DNA of 64,000 nucleotides, taken from Aeromicrobium phoceense. Its GTDB lineage: Bacteria > Actinomycetota > Actinomycetes > Propionibacteriales > Nocardioidaceae. The notes under the pieces were generated by a model that was given only the letters and a program-made list of their open reading frames with translations, made no database searches and was not told where the DNA came from. Of this stretch, positions 46,760-56,157 are shown piece after piece. A program made the position numbers and the translations under genes. Every line of letters starts with the position of its first letter. Position 1 is the stretch's first letter. The stretch spans positions 248,001 through 312,000 of the forward strand of contig NZ_JACEOG010000001.1 of assembly GCF_013868155.1 (NCBI RefSeq), given 5' to 3'.

Positions 46760-47569
46760 TCAGGAGCCGGTGAAGTGGGGTTCCCGGCGCTCGAGGAACG
46801 CGTTCGCGGCCTCGACCAGATCGGTGGTGCGCGAGCAGTCGACGTGCCGCTGGGCCTCGATCGCGCTCGCCTCGGCGAACGTCAGGTTCGCCGCGTCGAT
46901 GAAGTTCTGCTTGAGTCCGGCCAGGGCGCGTGGCGCCTTCCTCGACAGGGTGGACGCGAGGGCGCTCACCTCGTCCTCGAAGACCTCCGGGGCGTGCACC
47001 GCGGACACCAGGCCCCACTCCCGTGCGGTCTCGGGCGTGACCTTCTCGTTGAGGAAGGCCATCTGCTTGGCGCGGGACTCGCCGATCAGCCGCGTGAGCA
47101 GCCAGGTCCCGCCGAAGTCGCCCGACAGGGCCGCGTCGACGAAGGCCGAGCGGAAGACTGCGGCCGAGGAGCTGACGCGGAGGTCGCAGGCGGCGGCCAG
47201 GGACAGCCCGGCGCCCGCGCAGGCACCGTTCACCGCGGCGACGGACACCGCGTGCGACGACCTCAGCAGCTCCGAGGCGCGCATGTGGCGGTGCAGCTTC
47301 TCGATCGAGGCGCCCCGCGTGACGGGCTCGGCGTCACCGGACTCGCTGAAGGCGTCGAGGTCTCCCCCGACGCAGAACCCGCGGCCGGCGCCGGTCAGCA
47401 CGATGACCCGAACATCCTCGTCGGCGGTGACGTCCGCAACCAGCTCGACGAACAGATCGAGCATCGCGTCGCTCATCGCATTGAGCCGATCGGGACGATT
47501 CAGCGTCAACCGGGCGACGCCGTCTCCGCGCTCGATAATGACCGGATCCTCAGTCTTTTCGACTCCCAC
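46760..47569 (-). CDS. enoyl-CoA hydratase/isomerase (crotonase) family protein
   Basis: 269-residue crotonase. The oxyanion-hole segments are GRGFCVGGDLDAFSE and NGACAGAGLSLAAACDLRVSS. The residues that usually act as catalytic Glu (around GGTWLLTRLIGESRA) are partly changed, so isomerase or hydrolase activity is possible. GTG 47569 has GAGGAG eight bases upstream. It is the first gene of the minus-strand arm, facing the acyl-CoA dehydrogenases across the control region. Confidence 0.88.
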   Translation of the reverse strand: MGVEKTEDPVIIERGDGVARLTLNRPDRLNAMSDAMLDLFVELVADVTADEDVRVIVLTGAGRGFCVGGDLDAFSESGDAEPVTRGASIEKLHRHMRASELLRSSHAVSVAAVNGACAGAGLSLAAACDLRVSSSAAVFRSAFVDAALSGDFGGTWLLTRLIGESRAKQMAFLNEKVTPETAREWGLVSAVHAPEVFEDEVSALASTLSRKAPRALAGLKQNFIDAANLTFAEASAIEAQRHVDCSRTTDLVEAANAFLERREPHFTGS

Positions 47570-47765
47570 GGGCGGCGCTCCTCACAGTGATTTCCAACAG
47601 TGCGGCTTGCCGGAAGTCAAGACCCAGGTGAAACGGAAGTCAAGTTCAATTTCAAAGTTGACGTCAAACTCAATTCGGAGTTAACGTGATCTCGATCACG
47701 CCGTCGGGCCGTTCGCTCGCCCCGTCGCGGCTGACCCCGACAGACCCGACCTGAAAGGCGCAGAC
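47570..47765. promoter_or_regulatory. divergent control region of the catabolic island
   Basis: AT-richer region with several repeats: direct repeats CGGAAGTCAAG at 47611-47621 and 47634-47644 (23 bases apart), the palindrome TTGACGTCAA at 47658-47667, and CGTGATCTCGATCACG at 47685-47700 (CRP-like CGTGA-N6-TCACG). A plus-strand promoter fits -35 TTGACG (47658-47663) and -10 TAACGT (47682-47687) with an 18-base spacer. Operators therefore overlap both boxes. Confidence 0.6.
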
Positions 47766-48872
47766 ATGGAGTTCTCCTTCAGCAGGGAGCAAGAAGACCT
47801 TCGCAGCTCGGTGAAAGACTTCCTCTCCCGCCGCTCAGGGAGCGAGGCCCGCAACAAGCTCCTGAAGTCCGGCTACGAGTTCGACCGCGAGCTGTGGACG
47901 ACCATGGCCCGGCAGCTGGGTCTGCAGGGCCTGGCCCTGCCGGAGTCGGTCGACGGCAGCGGCGCCGGCTTCATCGAGACGTCGATCGTCCTCGAGGAGC
48001 TGGGCCGGGACTCGTACGCCGGCCCCTACTTCTCCACGATCGCCGCGAGCTGGGTGCTGGAGCAGGGTGGCGACGAGGCCGCGGAGTCCCTGCGGGGCAT
48101 CGCCGACGGCTCGCGCGTCTTCACCCTCGCCATCGCCGACGAGAGCGGCACGTGGTCCGCACCAGGACACGCCACGAAGGCGTTCGAGGTCGGCGACGAC
48201 TACCGGCTCACGGGCCTGAAGGTCAACGTCACCGACGCGGACGCCGCCGACGAGTTCGTCGTCATCGCCTCGCTGCCCGAGGGCCCGGCGTGGTTCCGGG
48301 TCGCCGCCGACGCACCCGGTGTCACGGTCGACCTGCGCGAGAGCCTCGACCTCACCCGCCCCATCGGCCGGCTCGTGCTGCGCGACGTGAAGGCCGACCT
48401 CGTGGTGGGCCCGCAGACCGCGGGACAAGTCCTGGCCGAGGTCAACGACAAGGCCGCCGCCGCGCTCGCGGCCGAGATGGTCGGCGGCGCGAAGGCCGCG
48501 CTCGACCAGTCGGTGTCGTGGAGCCTGGAGCGGACGCAGTTCGGCCGGCCGATCGGCTCCTTCCAGGCCATCAAGCACATGTGCGCCGACGCACTCGTCG
48601 AGGTCGAGACGGCTCGCCTCCTGGCCGAGTACGCCGCCTGGGCCATCCAGGAGGGCGCTCCGGACGCCAGCGTCGTGGCCTCCATGGCCAAGCAGGCCGC
48701 GTCCGACGCGTTCAGCCTGGCCGCGGGCAACAACATCCAGATCCACGGCGGCATCGGCTTCACCTGGGAGCACTCGGCTCATCTGTACTTCCGCCGCGCC
48801 AAGGCGTCGTCGGCGCTGTTCGGCACGCCGCACCGCCACCGCGCCCGCATCGCCGACCTCCTCGCCGTCTGA
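47766..48872 (+). CDS. acyl-CoA dehydrogenase (subunit 1 of a probable pair)
   Basis: 368 residues, FAD-dependent. N-terminal EFSFSREQEDLRSSVKDFLSRR, then the central ACAD signature SLERTQFGRPIGSFQAIKHM and C-terminal IQIHGGIGFTWEHSAHLYFRRAK. The short length and the absence of an obvious catalytic Glu at the usual place recall the smaller partner of heterotetrameric acyl-CoA dehydrogenases of steroid-type degradation. It forms a run with the next four genes. Confidence 0.9.
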   Translation: MEFSFSREQEDLRSSVKDFLSRRSGSEARNKLLKSGYEFDRELWTTMARQLGLQGLALPESVDGSGAGFIETSIVLEELGRDSYAGPYFSTIAASWVLEQGGDEAAESLRGIADGSRVFTLAIADESGTWSAPGHATKAFEVGDDYRLTGLKVNVTDADAADEFVVIASLPEGPAWFRVAADAPGVTVDLRESLDLTRPIGRLVLRDVKADLVVGPQTAGQVLAEVNDKAAAALAAEMVGGAKAALDQSVSWSLERTQFGRPIGSFQAIKHMCADALVEVETARLLAEYAAWAIQEGAPDASVVASMAKQAASDAFSLAAGNNIQIHGGIGFTWEHSAHLYFRRAKASSALFGTPHRHRARIADLLAV

Positions 48873-48905
48873 ACCGACGCTCACCACAGATTGGAACGAC
48901 GCCGC

Positions 48906-50141
48906 ATGAACCCCACTTTCTCCCCTGACGTCCAGGCGTTCCAGAAGGAATTCGCCATCGTGCTGCGCGATCTCGTGCCGACCGACTGGGCCGGCGCCGG
49001 GACCCTGCCGCGCGAGGAGTACGATCCCTTCGCCGAGCGCATCCGCAAGGAGCTGTACGAGCGCGGCTACATCGGCATCTCGTGGCCGAAGGAGTACGGC
49101 GGCCGCGGGCTGAGCGCCGAGTACCAAGTGGCCATCACCGAGGAGCTCACGCGCCACAAGCTCCCCCAAGCCGCCATGAGCGACGTCTTCAGCATCCAGA
49201 TGTTCGGCAGCACCCTGCTCGCCTTCGGCACCGAGGAGCAGAAGCAGAAGTTCCTGCCGCGCATCCTCAGTGGCGAGGACAAGTGGTGCCAGGGCTACTC
49301 CGAGCCGCAGTCGGGCTCCGACCTCGCGAGTGCCGCCACGAACGCCGTCCTCGAGGACGGTCAGTGGCGCATCAACGGACAGAAGATCTGGACGTCGACC
49401 GCGCACCTGGCCGACTGGATCTTCGTCCTCGTCCGCACCGACTCCGAGGCCGCCAAGCACCGCGGGCTCACGCTGCTCGCGTGCCCCATGGACCAGGCCG
49501 GTGTCGAGGTCCGCCAGATCAAGCAGATCTCGGGCGAGGCCGACTTCAACGAGGTCTTCTTCACCGACGCCGTCACCTCGGCCGAGAACACGATCGGCCC
49601 GGTCAACGACGGCTGGCGCGTGGCCACGGCACTGCTCGAGCACGAGCGCGGTGGCGCTGCTGCGGTGCTGGCCATCCGCTTCGCCGAGGAGCTCGACCGC
49701 CTGGAGGAGCTGGCCCGCGAGCACGGCCGCAACCACGAGGAGGGCATCCGCCAACGCATCGCGTGGTGCCGGGCGCGCGTTCTCGCGATGCGACTCATGG
49801 GCTACCGGGCGCTGACCCGGTCGCTGTCCGGTCAGGGCATCGGCCCCGAAGGCGCCATGAACAAGTTCTTCTGGTCCGAGTACCACCGGGTCCTGACCGA
49901 GCTGTCCATGGACATCCTCGGCGAGAACGTCCTGACGCTGGAGGGACGCCGTCCCGCCATCCCCGACGGCCCGGACGCCCCGGGGGCACCGACCGACAGC
50001 GCGGGCTGGATCACCGGCTTCCTCAACGCCAAGGCGAGCACGATCTTCGCCGGGACATCCCAGGTCCAGCGCAACCTGCTGTCCGAGAAGATCCTGGGCA
50101 TGCCGCGCGAGCCCAAGGTGGAGACCAACCGGAGCCGCTGA
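48906..50141 (+). CDS. acyl-CoA dehydrogenase (subunit 2 of a probable pair)
   Basis: 411 residues. Flavin and substrate motifs include GYSEPQSGSDLASAATNA, INGQKIWTSTAHLADWIFVLVRTD and ERGGAAAVLAIRF; the C-terminus STIFAGTSQVQRNLLSEKILGMP is typical of actinobacterial FadE proteins. Together with the 368-residue neighbour it may form an alpha2-beta2 enzyme acting on bulky acyl-CoAs. ATG 48906 is preferred over an upstream in-frame TTG. Confidence 0.92.
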   Translation: MNPTFSPDVQAFQKEFAIVLRDLVPTDWAGAGTLPREEYDPFAERIRKELYERGYIGISWPKEYGGRGLSAEYQVAITEELTRHKLPQAAMSDVFSIQMFGSTLLAFGTEEQKQKFLPRILSGEDKWCQGYSEPQSGSDLASAATNAVLEDGQWRINGQKIWTSTAHLADWIFVLVRTDSEAAKHRGLTLLACPMDQAGVEVRQIKQISGEADFNEVFFTDAVTSAENTIGPVNDGWRVATALLEHERGGAAAVLAIRFAEELDRLEELAREHGRNHEEGIRQRIAWCRARVLAMRLMGYRALTRSLSGQGIGPEGAMNKFFWSEYHRVLTELSMDILGENVLTLEGRRPAIPDGPDAPGAPTDSAGWITGFLNAKASTIFAGTSQVQRNLLSEKILGMPREPKVETNRSR

Positions 50142-50188
50142 GCCGCAGTCCGCCTCCTCCACCTGCCTCCACGCCCGAAAGGCCTCCG

Positions 50189-51718
50189 ATGGTGAACGCA
50201 GCCCAGCCGATCTGGACGAACGCCCAGAGCCAGCCCGATGCCGTCGCCCTGCGCATCGACGGTGTCGAGTGGTCGTTCCGCGACCTGCGGGACGCGTCCG
50301 CGGCCTGGGGCGCGCGGCTGGCCGGAGCGGGGGTCGCACCGGGCGAGCGGGTCCTGCTCGCCGCCGGCACCCAGGCCGAGTGGGTCTTCGCCTACCACGG
50401 GATCCTGGCGATCGGCGCCATCGCGGTCACGGTGAATCCCGGATCTACGCGGGGCGAGCTGCGGTACTTCCTCGAGGACTCCGGGGCGGTCCTCGCCCTG
50501 GCCGGCGACAGCACGCAGGCCCACCTCGAGGAGGCCGGCGAGGAGCTCGGAGTTCCGGTCTGGAACCTGAACGAGTCGGCCGCGCCGGTCACGGAGAGCG
50601 ATCTGCCGCGCTCCGTCGAGCCCGGTGACGGCGCCTGCATCATGTACACCTCGGGGACGACAGGTCAGCCGAAGGGCGCCCAGCTCACCCACCACGGCAT
50701 CCGGGGAAGTGCCAGGTCGATCAGCGAGGCGCTCGGCCTGACGTCCGACGACCACTTCGGCAGCGCGCTGCCGCTCTTCCACGTCTTCGGGCAGGTGACG
50801 ATCATCCGCACGGCGTACGAGCTGGGCATTCCCGTCACCCTGATGACGAAGTTCGACGCGGCCGCCCTGCTGGAGACCGCGGCCCGGCACGGAGTCACCC
50901 TGCTGGCCGGCGTTCCGACGATGTGGAACGCCATGTCCAACGTCGGGCCCGAGGTCGACTCGCTCGACCTCTCGCGGCTGCGGCTCGCCATCTCCGGCGG
51001 CGCCGGCCTGCCCACCGAGGTCGCCAGCCGGTTCGAGGAGCGGTACGGCTGCGAGGTCCTGGCCGGCTATGGCCTCACGGAGACGGCGGGGGTGGGCGCC
51101 TGCCCGCCCCTCGACGCCCCGCACAAGCCCCAGAGCGCCGGCATCGCCTGGCCCGGTGCCGAGCTGGCCATCCTCGACACCGAGCACCGGCAGCTCCCGC
51201 CGGGCAGCATCGGCGAGATCGCGGTCCGCTCGGACATGTGCTTCAAGAACTACTGGAATCGGCCGGAGGCCACCGCCAAGGCGTGGCACGAGGACTGGTT
51301 CCTCACCGGTGACCTCGGGCGCATGGACGACGAGGGCCACCTGTGGGTCGTCGACCGGATCAAGGACCTGATCATCCGCGGCGGGTACAACGTGTACCCC
51401 AAGGAGCTCGAGGAGATCCTCTACTCGCACCCGGACGTGCTGGAGGCCGCCGTCGTGGGCGTCCCCGACGAGCGTCTCGGCGAGGAGATCGCGGCCGTGG
51501 TCGTCCTGCGCGAGGGCCGTGACTTCGACGTCGCCGGGATGCAGGCGTGGATGTCCGAGCGGGTCGCCGCCTACAAGACCCCGCGGATCTACCAAGTCGT
51601 CGCCGAGCTCCCGCGGGGCTCGACGGGCAAGATCCTCAAGCGCGAGATCGACCGGTCGGTCGTCGACGCCGAAGGCCTCCGCACCGCCAGGACCTCGAAG
51701 CCGGTCCCGACCACCTGA
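50189..51718 (+). CDS. acyl-CoA ligase (class I AMP-forming)
   Basis: 509 residues. ANL motifs: MYTSGTTGQPKGAQLTHHG (P-loop), AGYGLTETAG, WFLTGDLGRMDDEGHLWVVDRIKDLIIRGGYNVYPKE (hinge) and the catalytic lysine in GSTGKILKRE. It activates a carboxylic acid substrate to its CoA ester for the beta-oxidation-type genes around it. AAAGG precedes the ATG. Confidence 0.92.
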   Translation: MVNAAQPIWTNAQSQPDAVALRIDGVEWSFRDLRDASAAWGARLAGAGVAPGERVLLAAGTQAEWVFAYHGILAIGAIAVTVNPGSTRGELRYFLEDSGAVLALAGDSTQAHLEEAGEELGVPVWNLNESAAPVTESDLPRSVEPGDGACIMYTSGTTGQPKGAQLTHHGIRGSARSISEALGLTSDDHFGSALPLFHVFGQVTIIRTAYELGIPVTLMTKFDAAALLETAARHGVTLLAGVPTMWNAMSNVGPEVDSLDLSRLRLAISGGAGLPTEVASRFEERYGCEVLAGYGLTETAGVGACPPLDAPHKPQSAGIAWPGAELAILDTEHRQLPPGSIGEIAVRSDMCFKNYWNRPEATAKAWHEDWFLTGDLGRMDDEGHLWVVDRIKDLIIRGGYNVYPKELEEILYSHPDVLEAAVVGVPDERLGEEIAAVVVLREGRDFDVAGMQAWMSERVAAYKTPRIYQVVAELPRGSTGKILKREIDRSVVDAEGLRTARTSKPVPTT

Positions 51719-51737
51719 AACCACGCCAGGGAGAACC

Positions 51738-53405
51738 ATGATCCTTCATCGTCCAGAGCAGATCGAAGAGTTCACCGCTGCCGGGCTGTGGTCCACCGAC
51801 CACACGCTCCTCGACGATCTGGACACCGGGGCCCGCACCTTCCCCGACCGCGTTGCCTACTCCGACCCGCCCAACCGGCGCGACCTGATCGGATCGGACC
51901 CCACGGCCCTGACCTGGTCGCAGCTGAAGGACGCGGCCGAGGGCGTGGCCACGAGCCTGGTGGACCTGGGCCTGGAGAAGGACGACGTGGTCATCGTCCA
52001 GTCCCCCAACGTCGTGGAGCTGCCCCTGCTGTACCTCGCGATCTGCGCCGCTGGCGGGATCATCTCGCCCGTGCCGATGCAGTGGCGCTCCAAGGACATC
52101 GGCTACGTGGCCGAGCTGACCGGCTCGCGCTTCCTGATCGCCCCCGAGACGTTCAAGAGCCACCGGCCGCTCGACGACGCGCGCGGCTGGCAGGACGGCT
52201 CGACGATCGAGCACCTCATCGACCTCGCGGACATCATGACGATGGCCGAGACGAAGCCCCGGCCCGACGTCCTGGCCGAGCGGCGACCCAGCCCCTACGA
52301 GATCTTCACGCTGTGCTGGACCTCGGGCACCGAGAGCCAACCGAAGGGCTGCCCGCTCAGCCACAACAACTGGAACTACGGCGGCCAGGCGCTGGTCAAG
52401 AGCCTGAGCCTGCGCGAGGGCAGCCACCGCCAGGTCGCGGCCGCGCCCGTCACGAACATGCTCGGCGTGTGCCTGACGATCACCGTGAATCTCAAGCTCT
52501 CCGGTTCGGTCGCCCTCCACCACCCGCTCGACCTCGACCTGCTGATCCAGCAGATCAACGACCACGAGACCCAGTTCCTGATCCTCCCGCCGGCGATCCT
52601 GCGTCAATTGCTGAACGCACCCGACTCGGCCCTGGACCTGACCTCGGTGGACTCGATCATGACCGGCGGCTCCCCGCCCTCGGGCTCCCTCATCGAGGGG
52701 TACAAGGAGCGGTGGGGCGTCGAGATCGTCAACGGCTGGGGAATGAACGAAGGCGCCGGCCTGTGGGCCGGCCCCGAGGACGTGCCCGCGGCCGACATGC
52801 GGTCGACGCACCTGCCCTGGTACGGACTGCCCGGCTACTCCTGGCCCTCGGGCATCAGCGGGATGCAGTACCGGGTCGTCGACGAGAACGACCACTCGAC
52901 GACCACCGCTGGTGACACCGGCGAGCTGCGCGTCCGCGGCCCCCTCGTCTTCCCCGGGTACTTCAACCGCCCCGACCTGGCGGAGCGGGCCTTCGACGAC
53001 CAGGGCTACCTCCGCACCGGTGACCTGTTCCTCATCAAGGGAGACGGGTTCCTGTCGTACTTCGACCGGCAGAAGGACATCATCATTCGCGGCGGCTTCA
53101 ACATCAGCGCCGCCGAGGTCGAGAACCTCGTCGTCGGGGCGCCCGGCGTGGCGGACTGCGCGGCCGTCGGCGTCCCCGACGAGGAGCTGGGCGAGCGCGT
53201 CTGCGTCGTCGTCGTGCCCCGGGACGAGTCGGCTCCGCCGACGCTGGCCGACATCCTCTCCCACCTGCGCGACGCGGGCCTGGCGGTCTACAAGCTCCCC
53301 GAGCTCATCGAGTACATGGACGAGCTCCCCCGCAATCCCGTGGGCAAGCTCCTCAAGCGCGACATCCGGACCTCGGTCAGGGAGAGCGTCAGGTCCACCC
53401 TCTGA
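51738..53405 (+). CDS. AMP-binding acyl-CoA ligase, second paralogue
   Basis: 555 residues, a different ANL subgroup from its upstream neighbour. P-loop CWTSGTESQPKGCPLSH has Glu-Ser in place of the usual Thr-Gly; the hinge is YLRTGDLFLIKGDGFLSYFDRQKDIIIRGGFNISAAE and the lysine motif NPVGKLLKRDI. Two ligases in one operon suggest two acid substrates, or a substrate and a later cleaved intermediate. GGGAG lies before the ATG. Confidence 0.9.
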   Translation: MILHRPEQIEEFTAAGLWSTDHTLLDDLDTGARTFPDRVAYSDPPNRRDLIGSDPTALTWSQLKDAAEGVATSLVDLGLEKDDVVIVQSPNVVELPLLYLAICAAGGIISPVPMQWRSKDIGYVAELTGSRFLIAPETFKSHRPLDDARGWQDGSTIEHLIDLADIMTMAETKPRPDVLAERRPSPYEIFTLCWTSGTESQPKGCPLSHNNWNYGGQALVKSLSLREGSHRQVAAAPVTNMLGVCLTITVNLKLSGSVALHHPLDLDLLIQQINDHETQFLILPPAILRQLLNAPDSALDLTSVDSIMTGGSPPSGSLIEGYKERWGVEIVNGWGMNEGAGLWAGPEDVPAADMRSTHLPWYGLPGYSWPSGISGMQYRVVDENDHSTTTAGDTGELRVRGPLVFPGYFNRPDLAERAFDDQGYLRTGDLFLIKGDGFLSYFDRQKDIIIRGGFNISAAEVENLVVGAPGVADCAAVGVPDEELGERVCVVVVPRDESAPPTLADILSHLRDAGLAVYKLPELIEYMDELPRNPVGKLLKRDIRTSVRESVRSTL

Positions 53406-53437
53406 TTTTCGGCAGCACCACACCTCCCCGGAAGGGA

Positions 53438-54268
53438 ATGCGACACACCATGGCAGCAACGGACAATGATGTGATCCTCGTCGACGTCGAGGACGGGGTC
53501 GCCACGATCACCCTCAATCGACCCGACGTCTACAACGCGTGGAACAGCGAGGTCCAGACCAAGCTGTTCGGGCTCTTCGACACGATGGCCCACGACGACG
53601 ACGTGCGCGTCGTCATCATCACGGGAGCCGGCAAGGCCTTCTCGGCCGGCGCCGACATGGAGATCCTCTCCGAGGAGGACGGCGGCACCGGAGCCGGCAG
53701 CCGACCGCTGCTGGCCCCGATGTGGTTCCCCAAGCCGGTCATCGCGGCGATCAACGGAGCCTGCGCCGGCATCGGCCTTCAGCTGGCCCTGATGTGCGAC
53801 GTGCGCATCGCATCGCAGGACGCGAAGTTCACCACGGCGTTCGCCCGCCGCGGGCTCATCGCGGAGCACGGCCTCAGCTGGCTCTTCTCCCGCCTGACGT
53901 CGCTGGCGACGGCCTCCGAGCTGCTCCTGTCGGCGCGCGTCTTCAAGGGCGACGAGGCCGAGCGACTCGGTGTCGTCCACTTCGCCGTGCCGCGCGACGA
54001 GGTCCTGGACCGGGCCAACGCCTACGCCCGGGACCTGGCCGACAACGTGTCGCCCACCGCGATGGCCGTCATCAAGTGGCAGATGTACAACCACTACGAC
54101 CGCCCGCTGATCGAGTCCATGGACCACTCGGACGAGCTGATGCGCGCCTCGGCGGCCCGGCCGGACCTGGCCGAGGGCGTGGCGAGCTTCCTGGAGCGCC
54201 GCCAGCCCAAGTTCGCGCCGCTCGACCACTCGGCCGTCCCGCCGACGACCTTCGCGGCGAAGCAGTGA
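53438..54268 (+). CDS. enoyl-CoA hydratase/isomerase (crotonase) family protein
   Basis: 276 residues. Crotonase motifs are GKAFSAGADMEILSEED and INGACAGIGLQLALMCDVRIAS, with FARRGLIAEHGLSWLFSRL where the catalytic Glu is expected. The likely start is ATG 53438 or ATG 53450 (MAATDNDVIL); the ribosome-binding site GGAAGGGA is poorly spaced for both. It ends the plus-strand arm and is followed by a perfect terminator hairpin. Confidence 0.9.
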   Translation: MRHTMAATDNDVILVDVEDGVATITLNRPDVYNAWNSEVQTKLFGLFDTMAHDDDVRVVIITGAGKAFSAGADMEILSEEDGGTGAGSRPLLAPMWFPKPVIAAINGACAGIGLQLALMCDVRIASQDAKFTTAFARRGLIAEHGLSWLFSRLTSLATASELLLSARVFKGDEAERLGVVHFAVPRDEVLDRANAYARDLADNVSPTAMAVIKWQMYNHYDRPLIESMDHSDELMRASAARPDLAEGVASFLERRQPKFAPLDHSAVPPTTFAAKQ

Positions 54269-54292
54269 CCGTCGCGTCACCTCGGTGACGCC

Positions 54293-54336
54293 ACGACGAA
54301 GGGGCCCGGTCCATTCGGACCGGGCCCCTTCGTCGT
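54293..54336. terminator. bidirectional terminator between the acyl-CoA operon and the ABC operon
   Basis: Perfect 20-bp inverted repeat (54293-54312 and 54317-54336) around the loop ATTC. It separates two convergent operons. Confidence 0.88.
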
Positions 54337-54343
54337 CGCAGGA

Positions 54344-55210
54344 TCAGCCGACGTGCAGCGCGACGCGGATCGCGTCGCCGATGCGGCTGATCGAGAAGGC
54401 CGCCAGCACGATCACCAGGCCGGGGACGACCGTCGCGAACGGTGCCTGCGTGAAGAACAGGTACGCGTCCGCCAGGTCCCCGCCCCAGGACGGGTGCGGC
54501 GGGTTCACGCCGAGGCCGAGGAAGCCCAGCGCCGCCTGGACGATCATGGCGATGCTCGCCAGGCTGCACGCCTGGACCAGCACCGGCGCGAAGGCGTTCG
54601 GCAGCACGTGGCGGATGGCGGCGCGCGTGTTGCTGACTCCCAGCGAACGCGCGACCAGCAGGTAGTCCGCCCGCCGGATGGGCAGGATGTTCGACCTCAG
54701 CAGCATCGCGATGCTCGGCGCGAAGATGAACCCGAGCGCCACCATCGACATGTTGAGGCCGGAGCCAACGACTCCGGTGATCGCGACGGCCAGCACCAGG
54801 CCCGGGATGGACAGGATGGCGTCCGCGAGCCGCATGCTGACCTCGTCCAGCGGGCCACCGATGTATCCCGCGGCCAGGCCCCACGGAACACCGATGAGGA
54901 GGAAGACCGCGACGGCGATGGCCGTGCCCTGGAAGGCCGCGGCGGCGCCGTACATCAGCCGGCTCAGGACGTCGCGTCCGGCCTGGTCGGTGCCCAGCCA
55001 GTGCGACGCCGACGGGTTCGCGAACGTGTTGTCCGCGTCGGTCGTCAGTGGATCGTACGGCGCGATGAGGGGAGCCAGCAGGCCGACCAGGATCAGGGTG
55101 GCGACCACCGCGATGGCGAAGATCACCGTCGGGGTGAAGACCACGTCGGACCGGTTGCGCCTGCCGGCGGTCGCGGCCCGGCCGGGCACGAGGTTCTGGG
55201 CGATGCTCAT
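54344..55210 (-). CDS. peptide-type ABC transporter permease (DppC/OppC-like)
   Basis: 288 residues with an N-terminal helix (about 28-50) and five more; the DppC signature SHWLGTDQAGRDVLSRLMYGA and the EAA loop VARSLGVSNTRAAIRHVLPNA are clear. It pairs with the DppB-like permease whose stop overlaps its start (ATGA). Family members import di/oligopeptides, nickel or other small solutes. Confidence 0.92.
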   Translation of the reverse strand: MSIAQNLVPGRAATAGRRNRSDVVFTPTVIFAIAVVATLILVGLLAPLIAPYDPLTTDADNTFANPSASHWLGTDQAGRDVLSRLMYGAAAAFQGTAIAVAVFLLIGVPWGLAAGYIGGPLDEVSMRLADAILSIPGLVLAVAITGVVGSGLNMSMVALGFIFAPSIAMLLRSNILPIRRADYLLVARSLGVSNTRAAIRHVLPNAFAPVLVQACSLASIAMIVQAALGFLGLGVNPPHPSWGGDLADAYLFFTQAPFATVVPGLVIVLAAFSISRIGDAIRVALHVG

Positions 55211-56157
55211 GCGAGCTCCTTCCTGCGACGGGGATCGATCGCCGTCAGCACCAGATCGGCGATCAGGGACAGCATCACGACCGCGAACGCCAGCATCAGC
55301 ACGATCGCCTGGAGTGCGGCGAAGTCACGGAAGTGGACGGCGTCGATGATCGAGGCCCCCAGCCCCGGCAGCACGAAGACGACGTCGATGATGACGAGCT
55401 CGCCGACGAGGGTCGAGGCCAGGAACGGGATGAACGTGATGATCGGTCCCACGGCGTTGCGCAGCGCGAGATCGAAGTTGATCCGTGCCGGGCTGACGCC
55501 CATCGCGCGGGCGGCGCGGATGTAAGGGCTGTCCAGGGCCGCCACCATGGCACTGCGGACGTGGCGGATCGTGAAGGCCGTGGGCGGTACGGCGATCAGC
55601 AGCACCGGCATGAGGATGGACTCGAGGTGCGGGATCACGCCCTCCGACCACGGCGTGTAGCCGTTGACCGGCAGCCAGCCCAGGCTGGCGCCGAAGATGC
55701 CCACGCACATCGTGGAGATCCAGAAGACCGGGACCGAGACGCCCAGGCCGGAGACGGCGAAGACCGTGCGGCCCAGCTTCGTCTCGCGCTTGATGGCGGC
55801 GAAGATGCCGATGCCACCACCGGCGACGAGCGCGACGAGCATGCCGAGTCCGACGATCTCCAGCGTCGACACCATGCGGGGCGCCAGGACGTCCACGACC
55901 GGGAGGCCGGTGGCGTAGGAGATGCCGAAGTCGCCCTGGAGGACGCCGCCGAGCCAGCTGAAGTACTGCTGCCACAGCGGCTGGTCGAGGCCGTACCTCT
56001 CGTTGATCATCTTGATGGTGTCGGGGTTGTCCGAGCCGCCCAGCAGGGCCTCGGCCGGACCACCGGGGATGATCACGCGCAGCATGAACGACAGCAGCGT
56101 GATCAGCAGGAGGGTCGGGATGACCACCCTCAGGCGGCGTAGGAATAGACGGGTCAC
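55207..56157 (-). CDS. peptide-type ABC transporter permease (DppB/OppB-like)
   Basis: 316 residues, six membrane helices. The N-terminus LFLRRLRVVIPTLLLITLLSF and the EAA loop RAARAMGVSPARINFDLALRNA are typical; FVLPGLGASIIDAVHFRDF is the OppB C-terminal signature. The GTG start at 56157 overlaps the upstream ATPase stop by four bases, so the true protein does not extend into the ATPase gene. Confidence 0.92.
   Translation of the reverse strand: MTRLFLRRLRVVIPTLLLITLLSFMLRVIIPGGPAEALLGGSDNPDTIKMINERYGLDQPLWQQYFSWLGGVLQGDFGISYATGLPVVDVLAPRMVSTLEIVGLGMLVALVAGGGIGIFAAIKRETKLGRTVFAVSGLGVSVPVFWISTMCVGIFGASLGWLPVNGYTPWSEGVIPHLESILMPVLLIAVPPTAFTIRHVRSAMVAALDSPYIRAARAMGVSPARINFDLALRNAVGPIITFIPFLASTLVGELVIIDVVFVLPGLGASIIDAVHFRDFAALQAIVLMLAFAVVMLSLIADLVLTAIDPRRRKELA

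Noticed and set aside
46719..47018. Upstream extension of the VOC frame
   Set aside because: The extension is antisense-like Arg/Gly-rich sequence overlapping the crotonase gene; ATG 46718 has a good AAGGA site.
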